A stretch of 64,000 nt of DNA, from NCBI GenBank assembly GCA_964539025.1, contig CAZIFA010000008.1:1-64000 (forward strand). Reading direction: 5' to 3'. The translations under genes and the position numbers were made by a program. Shown here piece by piece: positions 52,755-61,900 of this stretch. The notes beneath the pieces are model-generated. The model had not been told where the DNA came from. It was given only the letters and a program-made list of their open reading frames with translations, and did not search any database. Origin of the DNA: Micavibrio_A sp964539025 (GTDB lineage: Bacteria; Pseudomonadota; Alphaproteobacteria; Micavibrionales; Micavibrionaceae). Position 1 is the stretch's first letter. Each line of letters begins with the position of its first letter.

Positions 52755-53195
52755 ATGACACAGAGCAAAGACATATATAACGCATTGATAGTGCTGGCGT
52801 GTCGCACCCCGTCCGCCATCTTTTATCCATGCGCGCCTGTACACATGAGCAATATTTATAAGCTTCATGCGTCATGCAAACACTTTCAAGGGCTTGGCTG
52901 TCATTCCGGCGTCATTTATCCGGCATTCATGCGTCATTCCCCCGGAATATCGCGGGTCCTGTCCAGCGAAACGTATGAACGCCTAAAAGAGAACGGATTG
53001 CTTGTCCTGCACCTTGGCGATAGCAAAAAATGCAACATGGGATCTGAGCTTGAGAAACGCGCTGACCCTTGGTTCACTGTGGAAGATTGCTTTACCGAAA
53101 GTGTTGAACACTGCGAATCCCACGGCATTCGCGACAAAGGTACTGTGACGGGCCACACTTATCTCGTTCTACGGGCGGCCGCAACTAGTCGCTAG
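52755..53195 (+). pseudogene. chimeric frame with methyltransferase-type C-terminus
   Basis: A 146-residue frame. From about residue 70 (ETYERLKENGLLVLHLGDSK, KRADPWFTVEDCFTESVEHC, RDKGTVTGHTYLVLR) it matches the C-terminal third of class I methyltransferases. The first 70 residues are unrelated, with a probable junction near 52960, and the SAM-binding motif is missing. It ends the operon-like run of element genes. Confidence 0.55.
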
Positions 53196-53197
53196 GT

Positions 53198-53427
53198 TTT
53201 TGCTCGGCGCTTCTCATACTCAGCCTGCAAATCGACAGTACTATATTTCTGACTGCTTGCGAGGACACGTTGCAGTGCCTTTACAACAAGCTCGCCGGTA
53301 ATCTTTCCATCTCGTTCTTTGATCATCTCCGGGCGTGTAAGAAATGTTGTGAAAAGCCATTCTTTGCGCGCCAGTAGCAGTTCAATTGCAGCTTCGTTAG
53401 GTACGGGATTAAGCAGCTCCGCAAGTG
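53198..53427 (-). pseudogene. unrecognised 3' gene fragment
   Basis: About 72 minus-strand codons (LAELLNPVPNEAAIELLLAR, EWLFTTFLTRPEMIKERDGK, ending AEYEKRRAKT) with good coding character but no start codon before an upstream stop. It is the end of some gene of helical, charged type, and is broken at about 53427. Confidence 0.4.
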
Positions 53428-53455
53428 GAATCCTTTACCCTTTGTCATGATCGAT

Positions 53456-53770
53456 CTATGCGTAAGCGCGCTCCTGTTTTATGAAGGGCTTAATCTTACG
53501 TAAGACTGCGGCGCTCACTGAACGGTGAGCCTCCATCATGTCATACGCGTTTTGCAAACGCAGCCAGTACCCCTCCGACAGACCGAAAAAGCGAGCCAGA
53601 CGAAGATCGGTATCTGCTGTGATGCCGCGACGTCCACGAATGATTTCGTTGATACGGTTGGCGGGAACATCAATGGCCTTGGCCAGGGCGTTTTGAGACA
53701 AGCCAAGCTCATCCAGAAACTCCTCCTGAAGGATTTCACCGGGGTGCGGGTTGTTTAAAAGCTGTGCCAT
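53456..53770 (-). CDS. higA: HigA-type antitoxin
   Basis: A 104-aa XRE-family antitoxin: NPHPGEILQEEFLDELGLSQ, ALAKAIDVPANRINEIIRGR, then ITADTDLRLARFFGLSEGYW. This is the canonical VapI/HigA sequence. It neutralises HigB and binds the operator upstream. It follows higB after 20 bp on the minus strand. Confidence 0.93.
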   Translation of the reverse strand: MAQLLNNPHPGEILQEEFLDELGLSQNALAKAIDVPANRINEIIRGRRGITADTDLRLARFFGLSEGYWLRLQNAYDMMEAHRSVSAAVLRKIKPFIKQERAYA

Positions 53771-53790
53771 GTTTCAATCCTCAAAGTCAC

Positions 53791-54072
53791 TTAATGGTAG
53801 TCCACTATTTCAACATCAAAGGCTTCGTTGTCTTTCCAGACAAAACAGATACGCCACTGGTCGTTGATGCGTATGCTTTTCTGGCCTTTGCGGTCGCCCT
53901 TCAAATCTTCCAACCTGTTACCAGGCGGCACTTTCAAATCTTCAACCGTCTGCGCCGCATCAATAAGACGCAGCTTTCGCAAAGCCCTATCCTGCATATC
54001 ACTTGGAAAAGCCCTCACTTTCAGGCCGCTCCAGACTTTTTCGGTATCCTTACAAGCAAAAGACCGGATCAT
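53791..54072 (-). CDS. higB: HigB-type toxin
   Basis: A 93-aa RelE-superfamily mRNA interferase: IRSFACKDTEKVWSG, RALRKLRLIDAAQTVEDLKV, PPGNRLEDLKGDRKGQKSIR and NDQWRICFVWKDNEAFDVEI. It cuts mRNA at the ribosome unless held by HigA. It is first in the operon, as usual for higBA. Confidence 0.93.
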   Translation of the reverse strand: MIRSFACKDTEKVWSGLKVRAFPSDMQDRALRKLRLIDAAQTVEDLKVPPGNRLEDLKGDRKGQKSIRINDQWRICFVWKDNEAFDVEIVDYH

Positions 54073-54084
54073 CTATCTATCCTC

Positions 54085-54114
54085 AGTATAGCAAATTGTA
54101 TGTATTCCGTACAA
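54085..54114 (-). promoter_or_regulatory. higBA promoter and operator
   Basis: On the minus strand, -35 TTGTAC (54114-54109) and -10 TATACT (54090-54085) are 18 bp apart. An imperfect inverted repeat TTGTATG/CGTACAA (54096-54114) overlaps the -35, suited to HigA self-repression. Confidence 0.65.
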
Positions 54115-54489
54115 CATAAAAATAAGATTTTTGGTCATTTTTCTGGCCGGATAGGTTCATAATTAACATACGCGTCATTGTAGCCGATTCTGCGACTGAC
54201 GCGCCCTACAATCCCAACCATGCGCCCCGTGGGAACTTGGGTTGATTTGCCTGAATTGTAAGCAATATCCAAGCTGGATCACCTAGTTTCCAAGCTCACA
54301 AGATTACCTTTCAGAGACAATAGATTATGGCCTTGGTGTCAAAATATAGTCATAAATCAAGGGTTTTCTAATATAACTGTTTCTAAAGTATTCTGATTTA
54401 TATAGAAACAATTTGTTGATAGGTACTCGATTTTACCCTATTTTCTCATTTCAGCTAAAAGCAACAATGAGGAATGAATCTTGGAAACG
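54115..54489. other. gene-free AT-rich stretch
   Basis: No frame with coding character or a ribosome-binding site is seen here. The stretch lies between the higBA promoter and phage gene remnants. It has several T/A runs and no clear repeat. Confidence 0.5.
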
Positions 54490-54761
54490 GACATACTTAC
54501 CATAGGCTGACGCACCATCTGCGTTCTGCCACCACCAGCAATATCAGACGCAAAAGATGCCGTATTCGCTCCTGTGATGCGCGGCTTATCCGGTTCCTTG
54601 CCGAAAGCCTTGGATCCCAGATAAGAAACACCTGTAGAAACGATGCCACCAGCGACCGCGCCAACGATGGAGCCGATAATACCCCCACCAATAGCTGCGC
54701 CCACGGCATGGCTGACGAAGGCGCCAGCTACAGCACCTACGACTGGAATTGCAGCTGGCAT
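54490..54761 (-). pseudogene. tail-tip protein N-terminal remnant (second phage)
   Basis: About 90 residues homologous to the start of the tail-tip gene at 19453-19947: GGGIIGSIVGAVAGGIVSTG, GSKAFGKEPDKPRITG and GGGRTQMVRQPM. Homology stops at the position where the longer copy continues with the YGRTRVSG stretch. It abuts an NlpC-like remnant as in the other copy, so it comes from a related but distinct prophage. Confidence 0.7.
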
Positions 54762-54862
54762 TTAACCGATCTCCCATGCGCGGATACCTTGTAACAACGG
54801 ATAGGCGACCAGACCGCGAAGCCCTGGACAGATGATGCGGTCGCCCGCGCACACGCCCAACG
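54762..54862 (-). pseudogene. NlpC-like tail peptidase, 3' remnant
   Basis: The last 33 codons (LGVCAGDRIICPGLRGLVAY, LLQGIRAWEIG) align with the end of the protein at 19948 (LGVCVGDKIVAPGRTRLSSY). The catalytic part is missing; upstream it joins a mobilisation-type fragment at about 54862. Confidence 0.65.
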
Positions 54863-54934
54863 CTCGTCTGCCGACAGCCGGATCGAGACCGGCGTCGTCT
54901 TGTCTGTCCTTTCTTTGGGCATGTTCAAGTCCAC
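54863..54934 (-). pseudogene. MobC/ribbon-helix-helix-type N-terminal remnant
   Basis: About 24 codons, MDLNMPKERTDKTTPVSIRL followed by SADER, match the start of small ribbon-helix-helix mobilisation or antitoxin proteins. It is fused in a different frame to the NlpC-like remnant. Evidence is limited to this short motif. Confidence 0.4.
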
Positions 54935-55093
54935 ACGCGGACCCGAACGCCAAGACCGTGTGTTGTCCCGCTACATGCCGGGGGTGTATTGTGACGATTT
55001 CGGAGTCATAGCGCGGAAGCAATCGGAAATGGAGTCAAAATTTTTAGAATGCAGACTCCGCCCTCTTTCTAATTTTTAATGTTGAGACTGTCT

Positions 55094-55217
55094 TCAAAGC
55101 CACTGAATCACGCCTGTGGCCAGCAAGGCCTCTATAATTTGCGCGGTAATCAATCCTGGTAAGATATGATTTTGCATGAGGGATAGCGACTTTCCTAACG
55201 TATTATTGGTACAGTTA
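55094..55217 (-). pseudogene. aquaporin C-terminal remnant (second aqp copy)
   Basis: Minus-strand codons reading NNTLGKSLSLMQNHILPGLI, TAQIIEALLATGVIQWL and TGA at 55094-55096 align with the last 40 residues of the AqpS-type channel (TAQI/AAQIVGALLATAMFKWL). The second NPA and everything before are missing. It lies directly in front of the cnrY-like gene. Confidence 0.6.
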
Positions 55218-55233
55218 GAAAGAGGTGACCACC

Positions 55234-55578
55234 ATGATGAACGACAAACTCGATAGATTAATCAAAGGGCTGGCTGCGTCCCAGCCCCGCTTTGAGCGCC
55301 TGCAGACGGTGGAGAGCCGCGTCTGGCAAGCCATCAACAAACGGCGCGCGGATATGCCGCGCAACGTCGTCGAAGGCTGGTTGGCAAGCCTGTTCGTGCC
55401 AGAATACCGGATGGCGTCACTGTCTTTTGCCTTGATCGTCGGAGTTTTCGCCGCGACCTTAAGCGTTTCAAATCCGCAACCCGCCAATGCGGCGCAGGCG
55501 CTGAACCTGCACGTCTTTTCTTCAAATTATGGTATAACTTCTACGGTTATTCTTGCCAAGAACGGGGGTAAAACCTGA
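55234..55578 (+). CDS. cnrY: CnrY-like anti-sigma factor
   Basis: A 114-aa membrane protein (ATG 55234, AGAGGTG upstream at 55221-55227). A short cytoplasmic N-terminus (NDKLDRLIKGLAASQPRFER) would hold the sigma factor. One membrane helix follows at about residues 60-80 (MASLSFALIVGVFAATLSVS), and the C-terminus is periplasmic. The position before cnrX and cnrH, with a TGATG overlap to cnrX, fits CnrY, the anti-sigma factor of the Cupriavidus Ni/Co system. CnrY proteins are poorly conserved, so the name rests mostly on context. Confidence 0.72.
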   Translation: MMNDKLDRLIKGLAASQPRFERLQTVESRVWQAINKRRADMPRNVVEGWLASLFVPEYRMASLSFALIVGVFAATLSVSNPQPANAAQALNLHVFSSNYGITSTVILAKNGGKT

Positions 55579-56015
55579 TGCGCTCCTATCAAAAGGAAAT
55601 CCTTTATTTCATCGTCATCGCGCTCGTAGGCTTTGGCGCTTTTTATGCCTGCGGTAATTTTTTTAAGGCGCCTCATCATGGCTCGGTCGATGCTCACGTC
55701 TGGCTACACGAGCAGATCGGCATTACGGCGGAGCAGGATCAAAAGCTCTCTGAAATCGAAAATAAATTTGCCGACAAGCAACGCGTGTTGCGTGAAAAAA
55801 TCCATGTCGGCAACCTAGAGCTTGCAGCCGCCATGCTCGAAGATAAGGCGTTTTCCGAGCGTGTCGCTGCTGCAGTCGAGCGTATTCATCACGCTCAAGG
55901 GGAACTGCAAAAGGCGACGATTGAGCATATATTTGACATGCAGACCATATTAACGCCGCAGCAAGCTGAAAAGCTCAATAAGTTAGCCGCAGATGCCCTT
56001 GTTCAGAACCCATAG
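55578..56015 (+). CDS. cnrX: CnrX-like periplasmic Ni/Co sensor
   Basis: A 145-aa membrane-anchored sensor (one N-terminal helix, residues 8-26). The metal ligands of CnrX are all present at matching distances: H40 and H44 (HVWLH), E61 (SEIENKF), and H117 with M121 (HIFDM). In Cupriavidus CnrX the ligands are H42, H46, E63, H119 and M123, a constant shift of two. Metal binding is expected to release the sigma factor from CnrY. It overlaps cnrY by one base (TGATG) and cnrH by 23 bp. Confidence 0.88.
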   Translation: MRSYQKEILYFIVIALVGFGAFYACGNFFKAPHHGSVDAHVWLHEQIGITAEQDQKLSEIENKFADKQRVLREKIHVGNLELAAAMLEDKAFSERVAAAVERIHHAQGELQKATIEHIFDMQTILTPQQAEKLNKLAADALVQNP

Positions 56016-56598
56016 AACCCCAAAAGAGAATACCGCCGATGAGGATTACGCGCTCGTCAAGCGATTGCGTTCTGGTGACGATTTTGCGCTCAACGAGATC
56101 ATGCAACGTTATAAAGAGCGTGTCTATCGTCTGTCCTGGCGTTATGTAGGCAACGAAGACGCTGCACTCGACGTGACGCAGGAAACTTTCACGAAACTTT
56201 ACTTTAATATCGAAAAATATGACCCAGCTTACAAATTCAGCACCTGGGTCTTTCAGATCGCGGTCAATCTGTGCCGAGACCATCTTCGCAAAAACAAGAA
56301 CCATGCCCGCAATGTTTCTTATGACGCGTTAAGCGAAAGCGGCTCCGGCGATTGGCAGCAGAGCGAAGAGAATATCGAGGCCAGCTTTCAATCGAAGCAG
56401 CAGCTTGCCCACTTACGGCAAGAGATCGAACGGTTGCCGGATACCCTTAAAGAAGCCTTTATTTTGTTCGCTCTTGAGGAGCGGACACAAAACGAATGCG
56501 CTGAAATCCTTGATGTTTCGGCTAAAACCGTGGAAACCCGCGTCTATCGCGCGCGCAAGATTTTATCCGAAAAACTGCACTTTTATTCTGAGGGATAG
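55993..56598 (+). CDS. cnrH: CnrH-like ECF sigma factor
   Basis: A 201-aa sigma-70-family ECF factor. Region 2 is DYALVKRLRSGDDFALNEIM, DAALDVTQETFTKLYFNIEK, YKFSTWVFQIAVNLCRDHLR. Region 4 is IERLPDTLKEAFILFALEER, QNECAEILDVSAKTVETRVY. It would turn on the cnr promoters when freed by the CnrY/CnrX complex. The start overlaps cnrX. Confidence 0.92.
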   Translation: MPLFRTHRTPKENTADEDYALVKRLRSGDDFALNEIMQRYKERVYRLSWRYVGNEDAALDVTQETFTKLYFNIEKYDPAYKFSTWVFQIAVNLCRDHLRKNKNHARNVSYDALSESGSGDWQQSEENIEASFQSKQQLAHLRQEIERLPDTLKEAFILFALEERTQNECAEILDVSAKTVETRVYRARKILSEKLHFYSEG

Positions 56599-56649
56599 AC
56601 AGATTTAAGCCGTATTAGCTTCATGAGACCAGAAAAAGGTGGGACTTTC

Positions 56650-57885
56650 ATGAAGAAATCAATGATATGGCAATTAGCGATTGCGGCAATCCTGTTCGCC
56701 TCGCCTGCATATGCGGAACCCTCCGCTTTAACCCTTGACCAAGTCATCAAGGAAAGCCTGCAAAAGAACACCAGCCTGTTCCGCGCCCAGCGTGATTACG
56801 ACGATAAGATGGCCACGGCCACGGAAACTACCTTATTGGATAATCCTGAACTTCAGGTCGACGTTGTGCGCGATAAAGGTGAAGGCGGTACGGGGACGGA
56901 TCTGGAATTTACCCAGCCTTTGAAATTCTCCCAGCTTTCCGGCGCAAGGGGCGGCTATGCCCAAGCTCTGGCGAACGTGGCCAGCATGGAGCAAAAATAC
57001 GAAATACTGAAAGTCATCAACGAAACTACGGTGCTTTACACGCAAGTCTGGCTGCTCTCTGAGCGTAAAAAACTATACGAGAATTATGCCGATGACGCCG
57101 ATAAAATGAAAAAACTAGTGAAGGAGTCGGCGGGGCAAGGTCAAACCAGCCCTGCGGCCTCGCATCTCTTTTCATCGGACGCCGCCAAGTTGCGGGCGGA
57201 TGCGAATGCCGTTGACGCGGAGCTGCGTCAGGTGCGTACGGAACTCGCGCGTTTAACCGGACGTAGCTTCCAACAGGCAAAATTGGAGCGTCCGGCTTTC
57301 ATGGCGGTGCCGGAAGATACCGAGCGGCTTTTGGCTTTCGCGCAGACGCAATCCAATCTTAGAAACGTGATCAAAAATCGTATTCAGGCGGCGGAGCGCC
57401 GTTTGAGCGTCGCCCAGCAGGACGCCGCGATGCCGGAATTCGGGCCGCGCGCATTTTATTCGCGTTCGCCCAACGGCGATGACCAGTCCTACGGCATAGG
57501 CGTTGCCTTGCGGATTCCGTTGTGGAACCAGAACGACGCCGAGCGTAAACGAGCTAATGCGGAATTGCGCCAGGCCAAGTCCGAAGCCGACCTTTATGCG
57601 GGATTGCCGCAGCAAGACGTGATCGGTGAATTACAACAGAGCGCGTCCGCGCTTCAGGGCCGCGCGGATAGTTATTTTGACAACATTCTGCCTGGCTACC
57701 GCAAATCCTATGAGCTGACGCGCAGCATGTTCCGTCAGGGGCAAGCAGACGCGCTTGAAGTTTGGCAAGTGCGAGAAAAACTACTTTCCAGCGAAAACGA
57801 AGGGCTTGACGCGCTGGCACAGGCCGTGAATGCACGCGGGGCTTTGGAAGTCGAGCTGGGCGGAAAAATAGAGGAAGTCAGATAA
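56650..57885 (+). CDS. cnrC: CnrC/CzcC-type outer-membrane channel
   Basis: A 411-aa TolC-like protein (ATG 56650; signal MKKSMIWQLAIAAILFASPA). OEP repeats: LTLDQVIKESLQKNTSLFRA, NPELQVDVVRDKGEGGTGTD, ELRQVRTELARLTGRSFQQA, then GIGVALRIPLWNQNDAERKR and SMFRQGQADALEVWQVREKL. First structural gene of the efflux set; its TAA overlaps the cnrB start (TAATG). Confidence 0.88.
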   Translation: MKKSMIWQLAIAAILFASPAYAEPSALTLDQVIKESLQKNTSLFRAQRDYDDKMATATETTLLDNPELQVDVVRDKGEGGTGTDLEFTQPLKFSQLSGARGGYAQALANVASMEQKYEILKVINETTVLYTQVWLLSERKKLYENYADDADKMKKLVKESAGQGQTSPAASHLFSSDAAKLRADANAVDAELRQVRTELARLTGRSFQQAKLERPAFMAVPEDTERLLAFAQTQSNLRNVIKNRIQAAERRLSVAQQDAAMPEFGPRAFYSRSPNGDDQSYGIGVALRIPLWNQNDAERKRANAELRQAKSEADLYAGLPQQDVIGELQQSASALQGRADSYFDNILPGYRKSYELTRSMFRQGQADALEVWQVREKLLSSENEGLDALAQAVNARGALEVELGGKIEEVR

Positions 57886-58871
57886 TGAAAAAGTTTTTGA
57901 TCACATCGGCTCTTGTCGCGGTCCTTGGTTTATCCACACCCGCGATTGCCCATGAAGGACATGCCGAAGCGCCAGGCGAAGAAAGTGCGGGTGGCGCGGC
58001 TACAGTTTTGACGCTGTCAGATACGGCGATCAATAATCTCGGCATCCAGACGGTCAAGGCAACCATCGCACCACGGGCAACAACTGTAGATGTGAACGGG
58101 ATCGTCGAGTTTCTGCCGGAACGCCAAGCCATCGCCACATCGCGCGCGGCGGGCCGCGTCTCTGAAATACACGTCAAGGTGGGTGAGAAAGTGGCTAAGG
58201 GCCAGAGCCTTCTGACCATCCAGCCAATCTTCGTCGGCAGCTCTCCCGTATCGATCTCGTCGCCAATCGACGGCTATGTCACCAAGCAGAATGTCGTTTT
58301 GGGACAATCCGTCACGCCGGAGGCGGGATTGATGGAAATTGGCGACTCCTCGGAAGTCCTGGTGCGCGGCGTCATGTACGAAACGCCGGACGTCGCCAAG
58401 GTTCAAGTCGGGCAGAATGTCAGCGTCAATAGCAGCCTGATCGGCAATACGCCGCTACAGGGCAAGGTGCAGCGCATGGACGGTGCCTATGATCGCGGCA
58501 GCCGCACACTAAACGTCTATGCCCTGGTTGAAAATCCTGATCGCAAGCTGCTTGCCAATATGCAGGTCGTCCTCTCCGTCGAAGTGAGCGAGCCTGCCGA
58601 TATTTTGACCGTTCCCGTCAAAGCCATTCTGGGCGAGAGCGGCGAACAATTCATCTTTGTAAAAAATGGCAATGAGTTTGAGCGCCGGAGCGTCAAACTG
58701 GGTGCGAAATTCGGCGCGGAGCGCGAAGTCTTGGAAGGTGTTTTCCCCGACGAGGAAGTCGTGACGGTCGGAAACTACCAGCTGCAATTCGCCAAGTCAG
58801 CTGAACCCAAAAAAGACATCCCTGCGGCGGAAGGCAAGAAGGAAGACGACGGTCACGGTCATGAGCATTGA
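57885..58871 (+). CDS. cnrB: CnrB/CzcB-type periplasmic adaptor
   Basis: A 328-aa membrane-fusion protein with signal peptide MKKFLITSALVAVLGLSTPA and a His-bearing start (AHEGHAEAPGEESAGG). The lipoyl/barrel region is RAAGRVSEIHVKVGEKVAKG, SSPIDGYVTKQNVVLGQSVT and MEIGDSSEVLVRGVMYETPD; the tail is DDGHGHEH. It is shorter than the czcB product here and lacks the long His tract. Coupled to cnrC by overlap; cnrA starts 33 bp on. Confidence 0.88.
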   Translation: MKKFLITSALVAVLGLSTPAIAHEGHAEAPGEESAGGAATVLTLSDTAINNLGIQTVKATIAPRATTVDVNGIVEFLPERQAIATSRAAGRVSEIHVKVGEKVAKGQSLLTIQPIFVGSSPVSISSPIDGYVTKQNVVLGQSVTPEAGLMEIGDSSEVLVRGVMYETPDVAKVQVGQNVSVNSSLIGNTPLQGKVQRMDGAYDRGSRTLNVYALVENPDRKLLANMQVVLSVEVSEPADILTVPVKAILGESGEQFIFVKNGNEFERRSVKLGAKFGAEREVLEGVFPDEEVVTVGNYQLQFAKSAEPKKDIPAAEGKKEDDGHGHEH

Positions 58872-58904
58872 TCGCCGCATGACCCGTGAACAGAGGATTA
58901 TAAA

Positions 58905-61900
58905 ATGTTGAATGCAATCATCCAATTTTCTTTGAAGAACAGGCTTCTGGTCGTCGCGGCCTCGGCTTTGTTGATGGTCTACGGCGTGTTCGTGATCAGC
59001 AAACTGCCCGTCGACGTGTTTCCTGACTTGAACCGCCCGACCGTGACGATTTTCACCGAGGCCGAAGGTCTTGCGCCGGAAGAAGTTGAAGCCTTGGTCA
59101 CTTGGCCTCTCGAAACGGCGGTCAATGGATCGACGGGGGTTGAGCGGGTGCGCTCGGCTTCCGCCATCGGTCTTTCGATTGTCTGGGTTGAGTTCGGCTG
59201 GGATACGAATATCTATACCGCCCGTCAAATCGTGGCGGAGAAATTGCAACAGGCGCAGGAAACCCTGCCGCAGGACGTACGTCCCGTCATGGGGCCGATT
59301 TCCTCGATCATGGGCGAGATCATGCTGGTTGGCTTGACCAGCGAGAACCCGAAGATCGGCGGCATGGATTTGCGCACGATTGCCGAGTGGGATATTCGCA
59401 ACCGGATCCTTTCCATCTCCGGCATTTCGCAAGTCTCGGTGATCGGCGGTGAGCTGAAGCAGTATCAGGTGCTGGTTGATCCGTTGAAGCTTAAAAATTA
59501 TGGCGTCACGCTGCACGATGTCGAGGCCACGATTGAAGGATCGAACATCAATGCGACGGGCGGCTTCCTGTTGTCTGATTATCAGGAAAGCCTGATCCGC
59601 AACGTCGCCAGGGTCAAAACCATCGAAGATCTGGCAAAATCGCCACTGCCCAAAGAAAACGGCAGCCCAACGCCACTGACTCTTGATCAAGTTGCTGATA
59701 TCAAGCTCGGCGGACCGCTCGCCAAGCGCGGGGATGCAAGCGTCAACGGTCAATCCGCCGTTATCCTTTCCATTCAAAAGCAGCCAGGCGCCGACACGAT
59801 CAAACTCACCGAAGCGGTCGAGGCGGAACTCGCCAGCATTCAAAAGACATTGCCAGAAGGCGTTAAAATCCACGGCGAGATATTCAAGCAAGGAACCTTT
59901 ATAGAGCGCGCGATCAAAAACGTTGAAGAGGCCTTGCGCGACGGAGCAATTCTGGTGGCGATTGTTCTCTTCCTGTTTTTGCTCAATTTCCGCACGACTT
60001 TTATCACCCTGACGGCCATTCCTATGTCCTTTGTTTTGACGGCCATCGTCTTCAAGTATTTTGGCTTGAGCATCAATACCATGACCTTGGGCGGGCTGGC
60101 CGTCGCCATCGGTGAGCTGGTTGATGATGCCATTGTCGACGTCGAAAACGTCTTCCGGCGTTTACGCGAGAACCGCCATGCCGAAAAACCGCGCAACCCT
60201 TTGCAAGTGATCTTTGAAGCCTCCAGCGAAGTGCGAAACTCCATCGTTTTCGCCACCATCATCGTGGTGCTGGTCTTTATCCCGCTTTTTGCAATGGGCG
60301 GCATCGAAGGCAAGATATTCCTGCCGCTTGGCATCGCCTATATCACATCCATCGTTGCGTCCTTGTTCGTCTCGCTGACCCTTACACCCGCGCTTTGCTC
60401 CTACCTTTTGCCGAATATGAAGCGAATGAGCGCAGAGCATGACGGCTGGCTGATCCGCAAAATCAAAGGAGGGCAAAAGCGTGTCCTGAACTTTGCTTTC
60501 CCACATAGCCGGATAGTGCTGATCTTTGTCGCGTTAATCACGTTCGGGGTCATGGCGATGGTACCGTTCTTCGGCAAGGAATTTTTACCCCAGTTCAACG
60601 AAGGATCGGTGACGATCAATATCCTGACGCCACCTGGCACCAGCTTGGCCGAATCAAATCGCATCGGCACAATTGCCGAGAACCTGATCCGTCAAGTGCC
60701 GGAAGCGTCAGAAACGGGCCGCCGCACAGGTCGCGCCGAACGCGATGACCATGCGGAAGGCGTACATTCGAGCGAGATCGAAGTTGAGCTAAAGGAATCT
60801 GACCGCTCCCGTGGCGATATTCTTGCCGATATTCGTGATCGTCTGGATCAAATTCCAGGGATCGCGGTCAATATCGGGCAACCGATCTCTCACCGCATCG
60901 ACCATATGATGAGCGGTGTTCGTGCGCAGATGGCCATCAAGCTCTTTGGCACCGATCTTGAAGTCTTACGCGCCAAAGCAGAGGAAATCCGCCAAGCCAT
61001 GAGCGAGGTCGAGGGCGTGGTCGACCTATCCGTGGAAAAACAAGTCCTGATCCCGCAGGTGCATGTACTGTTCGACCGCGAGAAGGCGGCGTCTTACGGC
61101 CTGTTGTCGGGCGAAGCGGCTGAGTATGCCGAGCTTGCGATGCAGGGCAAAGCCGTGGGTCAGGTGCTTGATGGGCAGCGCACCTATGATATCGTCATGC
61201 GCCTGTCGGATGCCGCCCGTAATGATGTCGAAGCGATCAAACAAATTCCGGTCGATACGAAGGACGGCAATGTCGTACCGCTCCAGGCCATTGCGACCGT
61301 GCAGGACGCCAAGGGACCAAATATCATCAACCGCGAGAACGCGCAGCGCCGGATCGTGATCCAGGCCAACGTATCCGACCGTGATCTCGTTGGTGTTGTG
61401 CAGAAGGTGCAAGCCGCTATCAATAGTAAGGTAAAATTGCCGCAAGGCTATTACGTCACCTATGGCGGCCAGTTTGAAAGTCAGGCCAGTGCCTCGCGCC
61501 TGATTGCGCTTTTGAGCCTGTTCTCCCTCGCGGGCATGTTCATGGTTCTCTATGTCCACTTCAAGAGCGCCAATCTTGCCTTGCAGGTCATGACATCCAT
61601 CCCGCTCGCCTTTATTGGCGCGGTGATCGGCGTTTGGCTGTCAGGCGGCGTGTTCTCAATTGCCACCATGGTCGGTTTCGTAACGCTGACAGGCATCGCC
61701 GCCCGCAACGGTATTATGATGATCGCTCACTATATCCACCTGATGGAGCATGAAGGCGAGAAGTTCGATCTAGCCATGGTGTATCGCGGCACGTCCGAGC
61801 GGATCATCCCCGTGTTGATGACCGCGCTGACCGCCTCTCTGGCTCTCATCCCTCTGGTGATCGCCGCCGACGAGCCAGGCCGCGAATTGTTGCATCCAGT

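Larger units (their letters stand above)
47329..53195. mobile_element. integrative element with integrase and replication genes
   Basis: An integrase (minus) faces a plus-strand early-gene set: regulator, small DNA-binding protein, tiny acidic protein, Prim-Pol and D5-type primase-helicase. This is the layout of P4-like satellites or small integrative mobilisable elements. No capsid or conjugation genes are present. Attachment repeats were not found by eye, and the limits are approximate. Confidence 0.7.

Noticed and set aside
55578..56015. CpxP/Spy-type chaperone instead of CnrX
   Set aside because: The membrane anchor, the five metal ligands at CnrX distances and the flanking cnrY- and cnrH-like genes favour CnrX.
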